DNA of 34,153 bases from Candidatus Rokuibacteriota bacterium. Its GTDB lineage: Bacteria > Methylomirabilota > Methylomirabilia > Rokubacteriales > CSP1-6. Shown here piece after piece: positions 7,851 to 16,944 of this stretch; positions within the stretch are counted from its first letter, which is position 1; every line of letters begins with the position of its first letter. The notes below the pieces were generated by a model. That model was not told where the DNA came from. It saw nothing but the letters and a program-made list of their open reading frames with translations, and did not search any database. The stretch spans positions 1 through 34,153 of the forward strand of contig QHSQ01000121.1 in assembly GCA_003221615.1 (NCBI GenBank), written 5' to 3'. The position numbers were made by a program, and so were the translations under genes.

Positions 7851-8725
7851 GCGCGCTCCAGCTCGGGCGGATCGAACATCCGGAACAGCACGAACAGGAC
7901 GGCGAGGAGGAACGGGGCCAGGGTCAGCGAAAGGGCCGAGGCCGGGCCGAACTGACCGCCGTGGATCGCGAGCCAGTAGGCGTGCGTCCCGAGGACCGGA
8001 TAGACGATGCGCCCGGCGGTCAGCATCCAGACGTTGGCGAGGTCGGCGAACGCCGTGGTCAGGGCCAGGAACACCGCGAGGGCCAGGAACGGCTTGAGCA
8101 GCGGCACCGTCACCAGCCAGAAGCGCCGCCATGCGCTCTTCGACTCGAGCGCCGCGCACTCGAACAGCTCCGGCGGGATCGCGTTGATCCCGGCCAGCAA
8201 GAAGATCCCGATGAACGAGCTGCCGCGCCAGATGTTGAAGAGCGTGACGCTGATGAAGGCCCACGCGCCGCCGCCCAGCGCGCCGTCGACCACGTACTTC
8301 ATCTGGCCCATGAACACGCTGTAGGCGGTGGGGATCGGCGGGCTCAAGGTCCAGTACCAGCCGATGACGCTGACGCTCGCCGGGTACGCCCAGGGCAGGA
8401 AGATGGCCAGGAACACCAGCGCCCGGCCGCGGAACGGGCGCGCCAGCAGGAGCGCCAGCCCCAGGCCGAGCACCAGCTTGACCCCGATGGTGACGGCGGC
8501 ATACGCGACGGTGTTCGCGGCCGCGCGCCAGAACGCGGGATCCGCGGCGAGGTGGCGGTAGTTGTCGAGCCCGACGAAGGCGGTCGGACGGTCGTTAAGC
8601 GGCGAGAGGTCCGTGAAGCTCGTCCAGACCTCCCAGCCGATCGGATAGGCGAGGGCCGTCAGGAGCAGGAGGAGCGCGGGCGCCAGCAGCAGATATGCGA
8701 GCCGGATATCCCGGGCGCGCCCCAC
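7847..8725 (-). CDS. ABC transporter permease C, MalF type
   Basis: 292 residues from GTG 8725, 18 bases after the ATPase stop. Six hydrophobic helices are present, starting AYLLLAPALLLLLTALAYP. The cytoplasmic loop is ELFECAALESKSAWRRFWLVTVP: the usual EAA---G glycine is replaced (ESKS instead of DGA), although the following FW--T-P part is kept. It overlaps permease D by ATGA. It is clearly a family member but more distant from permease A than operon 1's MalF-like subunit is, which suggests a second, different transporter sharing the operon. Confidence 0.93.
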   Translation of the reverse strand: MGRARDIRLAYLLLAPALLLLLTALAYPIGWEVWTSFTDLSPLNDRPTAFVGLDNYRHLAADPAFWRAAANTVAYAAVTIGVKLVLGLGLALLLARPFRGRALVFLAIFLPWAYPASVSVIGWYWTLSPPIPTAYSVFMGQMKYVVDGALGGGAWAFISVTLFNIWRGSSFIGIFLLAGINAIPPELFECAALESKSAWRRFWLVTVPLLKPFLALAVFLALTTAFADLANVWMLTAGRIVYPVLGTHAYWLAIHGGQFGPASALSLTLAPFLLAVLFVLFRMFDPPELERA

Positions 8726-8743
8726 GAACCGCTCGCTACGCGA

Positions 8744-9835
<1,092 letters not shown>

Positions 9836-9846
9836 GGACGTCTCCT

Positions 9847-10698
9847 TTAGCCTTTCACCGAGCCGGTCAGGCCGGTGACATAGTACTCGACAAAGAACGA
9901 ATAGACGAGGGCCACCGGGATCGAGCCGAGCAGCGCGCCGGCCATCAGCTGCCCCCAGAAGTAGATGTCGCCCCGGATCAGCTCCGACACGACGCCGACC
10001 GGCACGGTCTTGCGCTCGGGCGACGACAGGAAGATCAGCGCGTAGATGAACTCGTTCCACGACAACGTGAACGCAAAGATGCCCGCCGAGAGGATTCCGG
10101 GCACCGCGATCGGGAAGATGATGCGGGTCATCGCGCCGAAACGGGTGGCGCCGTCGATGCGCGCGCACTCCTCGAGCTCCTTCGGGATCGTCTTGAAGTA
10201 GCCCATGAGGAGCCACGTGCTGAACGGGATCAGGAACGTCGGGTACGTGAGGATCAGCGCCCACGGCGTGTTCCCGAGCTGGAAGTCCCTGATGATGTCC
10301 GCCAGCGGGATGAACAGGAGCGTCGGCGGCACCAGGTAGGTCACGAAGATGGACGTGCCGAGCATGCCCGCCATCGGGAACCGCAGCCGGGCCAGCGCGT
10401 ATCCCGCGAGCAGCCCGCACGCGAGCGAGATCCCGGTCGACGCCACCGCGATGTAGAAGGTGTTCCAGAGCCACCGCGGGAACATGGTCTTGGCCATCAG
10501 GTCACGGAAGTGCTCGAGCGTCGGCTGGAGCGTCCAGAAGGGCGCATTGTTCACCGCTCGCCAGGAGCGGTAGAGCTCGGCGTCCGGTCGGATCGCCGTG
10601 ACGAGCATCCAGTAGAACGGGAACAAGGTCCCGATCACGAAGACACTCAGGGGGATGTAGAAGAACACCCACTTCTTCCAGCGCCGCTCGATGACCAT
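9847..10698 (-). CDS. ABC transporter permease B, MalG type
   Basis: 283 residues from ATG 10698, which directly abuts the TAA of the small upstream ORF. Six membrane helices are present. The EAA loop is [23 protein letters not shown], and the C-terminal [25 protein letters not shown] block is shared with the operon 1 MalG-like subunit. It is followed 11 bases later by the ATPase. It pairs with permease A. Confidence 0.95.
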   Translation of the reverse strand: MVIERRWKKWVFFYIPLSVFVIGTLFPFYWMLVTAIRPDAELYRSWRAVNNAPFWTLQPTLEHFRDLMAKTMFPRWLWNTFYIAVASTGISLACGLLAGYALARLRFPMAGMLGTSIFVTYLVPPTLLFIPLADIIRDFQLGNTPWALILTYPTFLIPFSTWLLMGYFKTIPKELEECARIDGATRFGAMTRIIFPIAVPGILSAGIFAFTLSWNEFIYALIFLSSPERKTVPVGVVSELIRGDIYFWGQLMAGALLGSIPVALVYSFFVEYYVTGLTGSVKG

Positions 10699-10827
10699 TT
10701 ATCGATGGCTCCAGAACGGATCCGACCGCGGGTGGCCTGCTGTAGGCACTCGTGGCTCCACTCTGCGGACGACCCTTTCGACCGCGCGTAGAGACCTCCG
10801 CTCTGCTTTCCGGTCGACCCTCGCCAT
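10699..10827 (-). CDS. Candidate 42-residue Arg-rich small protein between permeases A and B
   Basis: An ATG at 10827 overlaps the stop of permease A (TGATG) and the ORF ends with TAA at 10699-10701, immediately before the ATG of permease B, so it fills the 128-bp gap exactly. The product is very basic (MARVDRKAERR at the N-terminus, VVRRVEPRVP in the middle, ending DPFWSHR), with no membrane segment. Third codon positions are about two-thirds G/C (28 of 42), lower than in the flanking permeases, which argues against long-term coding. It could be a coupled small protein or a chance spacer ORF. I recognise no family. Confidence 0.35.
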   Translation of the reverse strand: MARVDRKAERRSLRAVERVVRRVEPRVPTAGHPRSDPFWSHR

Positions 10828-11795
10828 CACGCGCCCTCGAGTCTGCGTAGATAGCGGAGCTGGATCCAGACGACGATGAAGAGCACCGGCAGCATGAAGA
10901 GCGAGATCGCCGCGCCCTCGCCGAGGAGGCCCGCGGCCACGCCGATCTGATAGGCGTACGTCGCCAGGAGATGCGTGGAGTTCGCGGGACCTCCACCGGT
11001 CAGGACATAGATCAGCTGAAAGTCGGAGAACGTCTGGATGATCGAGAAGACGACCACGACGACGGTGACCGGCTTCAGGAGCGGCCACGTCACGTGCCAG
11101 AATCGCTTCCAGCCGTTGGCGCCGTCGAGCGAGGCCGCCTCGTGCAGATCGGTATTGATCGTCTGCAGCCCAGCCAGGAGCGTGATGGCGAAGAACGGCA
11201 TGCCGCGCCACGTGTTCACCACGATCGCGCACCAGAGCGCCCACTCGCCGTTGGACAGAAACGGCAGCTTCGTCACGATAAAGCCCGACTTGTAGAGGGT
11301 CCAGTTGAGGACGCTGAAGGTCGGGTCGAACATCCAGCGCCACGCGAAGGTGGAGAGCACCGTCGGAATGATGAACGGGAGCAGCATCGAGGCCCGGACG
11401 AGGCGCTTGCCCCGGAAGTGCCGGTTCAGGAGCAGCGCCAGCCACATGCCCAGGGCGAGCTTGAAGATCGTCGCCCAGAACGTGTAGAAGGTCGTGTTCC
11501 AGAACGCCGTCCGAAAGATCGAGTCGTTCCACGCCTTGATGAAGTTCTTGAGACCCACGAACTCGCCGGGATTGCCCACGCTGATGCTCGACAGCGAGAA
11601 CCACACGCCCATCACGAACGGATACGCGATGAAGGCGCCGAGCAGAACGACCGTCGGGCTGAGGAGGGCGAACGCCAGGAGCCGCTCGTTCTCGAGAAGG
11701 CGCTCGAACGCGCGTCGCTGCGCGGTCCTGGGATGCGGGAGCGCCACCTCGACTCGGGCGGCACCCCCGGCCCCTCCGGCGATCGGATTCTTCAA
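10827..11795 (-). CDS. ABC transporter permease A, MalF type
   Basis: 322 residues if TTG 11795 is used, with GGCAGGG about eight bases upstream; no ATG or GTG fits better. The cytoplasmic N-terminus of about 40 residues is Ala/Arg-rich, then come six helices from LLAFALLSPTVVLLGAFIAYP. The EAA loop is DLHEAASLDGANGWKRFWHVTWP. The C-terminus QLRYLRRLEGA resembles that of the operon 1 MalF-like subunit. It lies 16 bases after the second solute-binding protein gene and pairs with permease B. Confidence 0.94.
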   Translation of the reverse strand: MKNPIAGGAGGAARVEVALPHPRTAQRRAFERLLENERLLAFALLSPTVVLLGAFIAYPFVMGVWFSLSSISVGNPGEFVGLKNFIKAWNDSIFRTAFWNTTFYTFWATIFKLALGMWLALLLNRHFRGKRLVRASMLLPFIIPTVLSTFAWRWMFDPTFSVLNWTLYKSGFIVTKLPFLSNGEWALWCAIVVNTWRGMPFFAITLLAGLQTINTDLHEAASLDGANGWKRFWHVTWPLLKPVTVVVVVFSIIQTFSDFQLIYVLTGGGPANSTHLLATYAYQIGVAAGLLGEGAAISLFMLPVLFIVVWIQLRYLRRLEGA

Positions 11796-11811
11796 GCCAA
11801 TGCCCTGCCGA

Positions 11812-13104
11812 TCAGGCTTCGTAGATCTTCTTCAATTCGCCTTCCGCCCACTTCACAGCGTCCTCGGCCTTCATGCCCTGGACGGCCTTGGCGTACATGT
11901 CGACGATGACGTACTTCGTGTAGGACTCGGTGGCCTTGGCCGACGCCGGACCGGGATGTCCGAAGGCGCGCGTCAGGCGGGCCGCCTGCCGGAATACTTG
12001 AAGGGGCTTGTCGACCTTGGCCCACATTGGGTGGTCTTCCCACTTCTTGGCGGCGCCGACGCTGTAACCCTCGTTGACCTCAAACCACTTTCCGTAGTTC
12101 GCGTCCTGGTGCAGCCACTTCAGGAAGTCCTTGGCGAGCTTCTGGTTCTTCGAGTACTTCATCACGGAATGCTGGAAGGGCAAGTACAGGGCGAACTGAC
12201 CAGCCGGGCCCTTCGGCATCAGGGCGGCGTGCTCGATGTCCTGGTAGAGCGGCTCGCCCTTCTCGTCCTTGATCTTGTCTTTCTGACGCTTGGCCACGAT
12301 GTAGATCGAGGCGCCGTTGAGCGTCGCGCCGATCTCACCGGCGTGAAAAGCCCGGTTGTTGTTGGTGTCGTCCCAGGCGAGCCCGCCCTCGTCGCACGCG
12401 TCCTTCCAGAACGTTTGTAAGAATTTCACGGACTCGAGCGTGCCCTTCGAGTTGATCGCGACCTTCTTACCGCTCGCGTCCACCTCGGCGCCCCCGAAAT
12501 CCCAGAGGAACGCGTAGGCGAACACCGGCGGATCGCCGAAGCTGTGGCCGAGCGCCTGGCCGACGGGCTTGCCCTTGGCCTTGAGCTTCTTGCCGACCTC
12601 GCGATACTCGTCCCACGTCTTCGGGAATTCCTTGACGCCGATCTCGTTGAACCACGACCGTCGATACGCAACGGCGTTGCCACCGCAGCCGTGGGGCACG
12701 GCCAGCCACTTCCCACCGACCTTGGCGCTCGCGTTGAAGACGTCGTAGTAGCCACCCTGCGCCTTCCCGATCGGCTCCGCCACGTCGGAGACGTCGACGA
12801 GGGCGTTGGCGTAGAGCTGCGGCCAGTTCCAGAGCATCTGGATGATGTCGGCGCCGGAGCCCGACTGAATCGCCGCCGTGATCCGGGGCTGCAGGTCGTT
12901 GGCGTTGATGAACTCGAAGGTGACTTCGGCACCCAGCGCCTTCGAGGCCTCCGGGGCCTGGCGCTTCAGCTCGACATCGGCCTCGGGAATGAAGTCGACC
13001 CACCGGACGATGTGGAGCTTGGTCCCCTGCGCGAACGCCGGAGCGCGCCCCGCCGCCAGGATGCCGGCCACGCCGGCCGATTTCAGGAACGTGCGTCGCT
13101 GCAT
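11812..13104 (-). CDS. ABC solute-binding protein, second copy of a tandem pair
   Basis: 430 residues from ATG 13104 with a GGGGGA ribosome site; ATG 13125, which overlaps the upstream stop (TGATG), would add seven residues. The signal is twin-arginine-like, MQRRTFLKSAGVAG, with cleavage near APAFAQ (26). The mature part is a family 1 binding protein, about 92% identical by eye to the product of 13125-14456 (33 differences over about 405 residues). Differences cluster at 139-141 (GCG here, AVI in the other) and 308-310 (LPF here, GGQ in the other), while signal peptides are unrelated. It is followed by permease A. The ligand is unknown. Confidence 0.94.
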   Translation of the reverse strand: MQRRTFLKSAGVAGILAAGRAPAFAQGTKLHIVRWVDFIPEADVELKRQAPEASKALGAEVTFEFINANDLQPRITAAIQSGSGADIIQMLWNWPQLYANALVDVSDVAEPIGKAQGGYYDVFNASAKVGGKWLAVPHGCGGNAVAYRRSWFNEIGVKEFPKTWDEYREVGKKLKAKGKPVGQALGHSFGDPPVFAYAFLWDFGGAEVDASGKKVAINSKGTLESVKFLQTFWKDACDEGGLAWDDTNNNRAFHAGEIGATLNGASIYIVAKRQKDKIKDEKGEPLYQDIEHAALMPKGPAGQFALYLPFQHSVMKYSKNQKLAKDFLKWLHQDANYGKWFEVNEGYSVGAAKKWEDHPMWAKVDKPLQVFRQAARLTRAFGHPGPASAKATESYTKYVIVDMYAKAVQGMKAEDAVKWAEGELKKIYEA

Positions 13105-13124
13105 TCTATCCCCCTGGAAAGCCA

Positions 13125-14456
13125 TCAGCCTTCGTAGATCTTCTTCAGCTCGGCCTCGGCCCACTTCACGGCGTCCTCGGCCTTCGTGCCCTGGACCGCC
13201 TTGGCGTACATGTCGACGATGATGTACTTCGTGTACGCCTCGGTGGCCTTGGCCGACGCCGGACCGGGGTGCCCGAAGGCGCGCGTCACGCGGGCCGCCT
13301 GCCGGAACACTTGAAGGGGCTTGTCGACCTTCGCCCACATCGGGTGGTCCTCCCACTTCTTGGTGGCGCCGACGCTATAGCCCTCGTTGACCTCGAACCA
13401 CTTTCCGTAGTTCGCGTCCTGGTGCAGCCACTTCAGGAAGTCCTTGGCGAGCTTCTGGTTCTTCGAGTACTTCATGATCGAGTGCTGCTGGCCGCCGTAG
13501 AGGGCGAACTGTCCGGCGGGCCCTTTCGGCATCAGCGCGGCATGCTCGATGTCCTGGAAGAGCGGCTCGCCCTTCTCGTCCTTGATCTTGTCCTTCTGGC
13601 GCTTGGCCACGATGTAGATCGAAGCCCCGTTGAGGGTGGCGCTGATCTCGCCGGCATGGAAGGCTCGGTTGTTGTTGGTGTCGTCCCATGCCAGCCCGCC
13701 CTCGTCGCAGGCGTCCTTCCAGAAGGCCTGCAGGAACTTCACGGACTCGATCGTGCCCTTCGAGTTGATCGCGACCTTTTTGCCGGTGGTGTCGACCTCG
13801 GCGCCGCCGAAGTCCCAAAGGAACGGATAGGCGAAGGTCGGCGGATCGCCGAAGCTGTGGCCGAGCGCCTGCCCGATGGGCTTGCCCTTGGCCTTGAGCT
13901 TCTTGCCGACCTCGCGATATTCGTCCCAGGTCTTCGGGAACTCTTTCGCACCGATCTCGTTGAACCACGACCGCCGGTAGGCGACCGCGTTGCCGATGAC
14001 GGCGTGGGGTACCGCGAGCCAGCGGCCAGCGACTCTCGCGCTAGCTTCGAACACATCATAGAAGCCGCCTTGCGCCTTGCCGAGGGGCTCGGCCACATCC
14101 GAGACGTCTACCAGGCCGTTCGCGTAGAGATGCGGCCAGTTCCAGAGCATCTGAATGATGTCGGCGCCGGAGCCCGACTGGATAGCCGCGGTGATGCGCG
14201 GCTGGAGGTCGTTGGCGTTGATGAATTCGAACGTGACTTCTGCCCCGAGCGCCTTGGACGCCTCGGGCGCCTGGCGCTTGAGCTCGACGTCCGCCTCGGG
14301 AATGAAATCGACCCAGCGTACGATGTGGAGCTTGCTGCCCTGCGCCCACGCTGGCGCCCGACGCGCGGTGAGAATCCCTTCGATACCGGCCATCGCCAGC
14401 GCCGCCGTCCCTGAGACTCTGATGAACTGCCTGCGATCGAGTCCCTGAAGATCCAT
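13125..14456 (-). CDS. ABC solute-binding protein, first copy of a tandem pair
   Basis: 443 residues from ATG 14456 with AAGGAGGG upstream. The signal has a twin-arginine form, DRRQFIRVSG, a long hydrophobic core, and cleavage near APAWAQ (39). The bilobed family 1 binding fold follows (SKLHIVRWVDFIPEADVELK at the mature N-terminus, TWDEYREVGKKLKAKGKP, FLWDFGGAEVD). It is the first gene of operon 2, behind a TTGACA promoter, and overlaps its paralogue by one base. The high identity over the mature part only points to a recent tandem duplication with a swapped signal region, or gene conversion. Confidence 0.94.
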   Translation of the reverse strand: MDLQGLDRRQFIRVSGTAALAMAGIEGILTARRAPAWAQGSKLHIVRWVDFIPEADVELKRQAPEASKALGAEVTFEFINANDLQPRITAAIQSGSGADIIQMLWNWPHLYANGLVDVSDVAEPLGKAQGGFYDVFEASARVAGRWLAVPHAVIGNAVAYRRSWFNEIGAKEFPKTWDEYREVGKKLKAKGKPIGQALGHSFGDPPTFAYPFLWDFGGAEVDTTGKKVAINSKGTIESVKFLQAFWKDACDEGGLAWDDTNNNRAFHAGEISATLNGASIYIVAKRQKDKIKDEKGEPLFQDIEHAALMPKGPAGQFALYGGQQHSIMKYSKNQKLAKDFLKWLHQDANYGKWFEVNEGYSVGATKKWEDHPMWAKVDKPLQVFRQAARVTRAFGHPGPASAKATEAYTKYIIVDMYAKAVQGTKAEDAVKWAEAELKKIYEG

Positions 14457-14523
14457 GCGTGACCCTCCTTGATCAAGAGCTACGAGCGCCGGATGCGGCC
14501 TAACCACCGGGAAAGGCGACGAA

Positions 14524-14553
14524 TTAGTACCATCACCGGCTCGAGGGTGTCAA
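14524..14553 (-). promoter_or_regulatory. Promoter of ABC operon 2
   Basis: On the minus strand TTGACA (14553-14548) is followed by an 18-base spacer and TACTAAT (from 14529). It lies about 70 bases upstream of the first solute-binding protein and downstream of the MFS gene stop at 14587. Read-through from the MFS gene is also possible because no hairpin separates them. Confidence 0.55.
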
Positions 14554-14586
14554 CCGCCAATGGCGCGGGTGCGCCAAGAGAGCTAC

Positions 14587-15816
14587 TCAGCGGGCTCCCG
14601 CGGGAGCCGCGAGCCTCACGGCTGGCAGACGCGGCGTCCGGAACGTCAGCGCCAGCACCATCGCCATCAGTCCGATCGCGGCCGAGCTGATGAAGAGCCA
14701 GGCGTAGGTGCCGAAGGCGTCGTGGATGTAGCCGCCGGCCCACGCGCCGAGTCCCATGCCAAGCGTCGAGATCAGGAACACCGCGCCATACGCGCTCCCC
14801 ATCACCTTCTCGCCGAAGTATTCGCGCGTGACGAGCGCGTAGAGCGGCATCACGCCGCCGTACGAGATCCCGAACATCACCGCGGCGGCGTAGAAGCTGA
14901 AGGCGTCCCGGGTGAAGAGGTACGAGAACACCATCACCGCCTGGAGCGCGAGCCCGACGAGCAGGGTGGGCTTGGCGCCGAGCCGGTCGGCGATCATCCC
15001 GCATGCGATGCGCCCGCCGATCGACGCCAGGCCGGACACGCCAAGAACGGTGGCGGCGACCATCGCGGCGACGCCCTGGTCGATCGCGTGGGTCACCATG
15101 TGGAAGATCGGGCCGGCGTGGGCGGCGCAGCAGGCGAAGTGCGTGAGCGCGATCGCCCAGAACTGCGGCGCGCGCAAGACCTCGCGGGTGGAGAAATCGC
15201 GCTGCCGTGTGGCCGCGCCGCCGAGCGCGATGGCGCCCATGTCGGCGGGCGCGTTCTTGACCAGGAGCGCGACGGGGATGACGACCAGCCAGGCCAGGTC
15301 GCCCAGCACGATCATCGCCACGCGCCAGTCGTACGCCGAGGTGATCCAGCGGGTCAGCGGTGAGAGCAGGAGCATGCCGGCGCCGCCGCCGGCGGAGATG
15401 ATGCCGAGCGCGAGACCGCGGTTACTCGTGAACCACTTCGTCGCGGTCGCGGAGAGCGGCGTGAGGAAGGCGCCGGCGGCGAAGCCCACGCCGAAGCCGA
15501 ACGTCACGTGCAGATGCCAGAGCGCGGTCGCCTGGCTCGAGAGCACGAGGCTGAGGCCCAGCAAGAGGCCACCGGCGATCGTAACGAAGCGGCTCCCGAA
15601 CCGGTCCGAGATCGCGCCCCAGAAGAACGAGCCCACGCCCATCGCCATCCAGTTGATGAGCGCGGTCACCGAGACGGCGCTGCGGCTCCAGCGCATCGAT
15701 TCCTCGAGCGGCTTGAGGAACACGCCGAGCGAGAAGAGCGAGCCCTGCCCGAGCGCGACGACGGTGGCGGCGGCGAAGACGACGACCCAGCCGTAGAAGA
15801 GTCCGCGCTGACTCAT
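14587..15816 (-). CDS. MFS transporter, oxalate/formate antiporter-like
   Basis: 409 residues from ATG 15816. The N-terminus FYGWVVVFAAATVVALGQG and the loop 2-3 motif GAISDRFGSR are typical of MFS proteins in the OFA/monocarboxylate group. Twelve hydrophobic segments can be seen with a central loop at about 190-215. The second-half repeat motif reads CGMIADRLGAKP. Substrates of this group are small organic acids; none can be assigned here. It is divergent from MscS with only 29 bases between the starts, so the two promoters must overlap or reach into the coding regions. Confidence 0.9.
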   Translation of the reverse strand: MSQRGLFYGWVVVFAAATVVALGQGSLFSLGVFLKPLEESMRWSRSAVSVTALINWMAMGVGSFFWGAISDRFGSRFVTIAGGLLLGLSLVLSSQATALWHLHVTFGFGVGFAAGAFLTPLSATATKWFTSNRGLALGIISAGGGAGMLLLSPLTRWITSAYDWRVAMIVLGDLAWLVVIPVALLVKNAPADMGAIALGGAATRQRDFSTREVLRAPQFWAIALTHFACCAAHAGPIFHMVTHAIDQGVAAMVAATVLGVSGLASIGGRIACGMIADRLGAKPTLLVGLALQAVMVFSYLFTRDAFSFYAAAVMFGISYGGVMPLYALVTREYFGEKVMGSAYGAVFLISTLGMGLGAWAGGYIHDAFGTYAWLFISSAAIGLMAMVLALTFRTPRLPAVRLAAPAGAR

Positions 15817-15845
15817 GGGCGCGAACTACGATAGCATGTAGCGCA

Positions 15846-16892
15846 ATGCGGCAGCTCGCGTGGCCCACATTCGCGTTCGTCGTCGCCGCGCTGCTCGTGC
15901 TGCTGCTGCGCACGATCTTGCTCTCGCTGCTGCGGCGCTGGACCGGCCCGCCGGACGGCTGGGGCTCTCTCGCGCAAGCGATCCGGCTGCCCTCGATCCT
16001 CTGGTCCGTCGTGGTCGGGCTCTGGGTGGGCAACGAGGTCGCCGGCCAGACCGATCGCCTGCCGCTCCGAGTCTCCCAGCAGATCAGCAGTCTTCTCGAG
16101 GTCGCGGTGATCCTCTCCGTGACGATCACCGTCTCCAACCTCCTCACCACGCTGGTGCAGAGCGCGAGCGAGCGGCGATCGCTCGGTCGTCCGATCACGG
16201 GCCTCGGCCAGTCGGTCGCCCGCGGCGTCGTCTTCATCGTCGGGCTCCTCGTGTTGCTGGACGCGCTCGGGATCCAGATCACGCCCATCCTTACGGCGCT
16301 GGGTGTCGGCGGCCTCGCGGTGGCGCTCGCCCTGCAGGACACGCTCTCGAACCTCTTCGCCGGAGTCCATCTGCTCGCCGACAAGCCGATCCGCGTCGGC
16401 GACTACGTGAAGGTCGCCGACACCGTCGAGGGCCACGTCGTCGACATCGGCTGGCGCTCGACCCGCGTGCGCATGCTCCAGAACGTCGTGGTCACGATTC
16501 CCAACAAGCGCGTAGCCGAGTCGATGATCACGAACTACGACATGCCGGAGTCGCGGCTGGCGCTAACGATTCGCGTCGCGGTCGACTACGGCGCCGATCC
16601 CGACTTGGTCCAGCGAATCCTCGTGGAAGAGACCACGGGGGCCCTGAACGAGGTGCCCGGTCTTCTAGCCGAGCCCGAGCCTTCCGCGCGCCTCATCCCC
16701 GGCTTCGGCGAATTCTCCCTGGACTTCACCTTGATCTGTCACGTGAAGTCGTTCAACGATCAGTTCCTGGTGCAGCACGAGCTGCGCAAGCGGATCCTCC
16801 GACGCCTTGGCGCCGAGGGGATACGGATCCCGGTTCAGGTGCGGGGAACCGAGCTCCGGTCGGCGGGGGGTGACGGCCCGGCCCGGAGCTGA
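15846..16892 (+). CDS. MscS-family small-conductance mechanosensitive channel
   Basis: 348 residues from ATG 15846. Four hydrophobic segments (about 5-27, 48-65, 84-104, 124-145) precede the Gly/Ala-rich pore helix LGVGGLAVALALQDTLSNLF at about 152-171. The beta domain follows (DKPIRVGDYVKV, GHVVDIGWRSTRVRM, VTIPNKRVAESMITNY), then the C-terminal alpha/beta domain. With one helix more than E. coli MscS, it fits the MscS-like subset with an extra N-terminal helix. It is expected to release solutes under osmotic downshock. Confidence 0.95.
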   Translation: MRQLAWPTFAFVVAALLVLLLRTILLSLLRRWTGPPDGWGSLAQAIRLPSILWSVVVGLWVGNEVAGQTDRLPLRVSQQISSLLEVAVILSVTITVSNLLTTLVQSASERRSLGRPITGLGQSVARGVVFIVGLLVLLDALGIQITPILTALGVGGLAVALALQDTLSNLFAGVHLLADKPIRVGDYVKVADTVEGHVVDIGWRSTRVRMLQNVVVTIPNKRVAESMITNYDMPESRLALTIRVAVDYGADPDLVQRILVEETTGALNEVPGLLAEPEPSARLIPGFGEFSLDFTLICHVKSFNDQFLVQHELRKRILRRLGAEGIRIPVQVRGTELRSAGGDGPARS

Positions 16893-16906
16893 CACTGTGC
16901 GGCGGC

Positions 16907-16934
16907 TTGCCTTACTACTCGTCTCATGTATAGT
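16907..16934 (+). promoter_or_regulatory. Strong sigma70-like promoter before the radical SAM gene
   Basis: TTGCCT (16907-16912), a 16-base spacer, then TATAGT (16929-16934). The predicted transcription start near 16941 is only about four bases before the GTG start at 16945, so the mRNA would be close to leaderless. Confidence 0.6.
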
Positions 16935-16944
16935 TAAAGCCGCC

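Noticed and set aside
9836..10474. 5' extension of the ATPase reading frame into permease B
   Set aside because: Translation is a permease shadow; the ATPase starts at ATG 9835 with a good ribosome site and the family N-terminus.
16807..16944. Earlier start of the radical SAM gene inside mscS
   Set aside because: The extra residues have no family match and the promoter at 16907-16934 lies within them.
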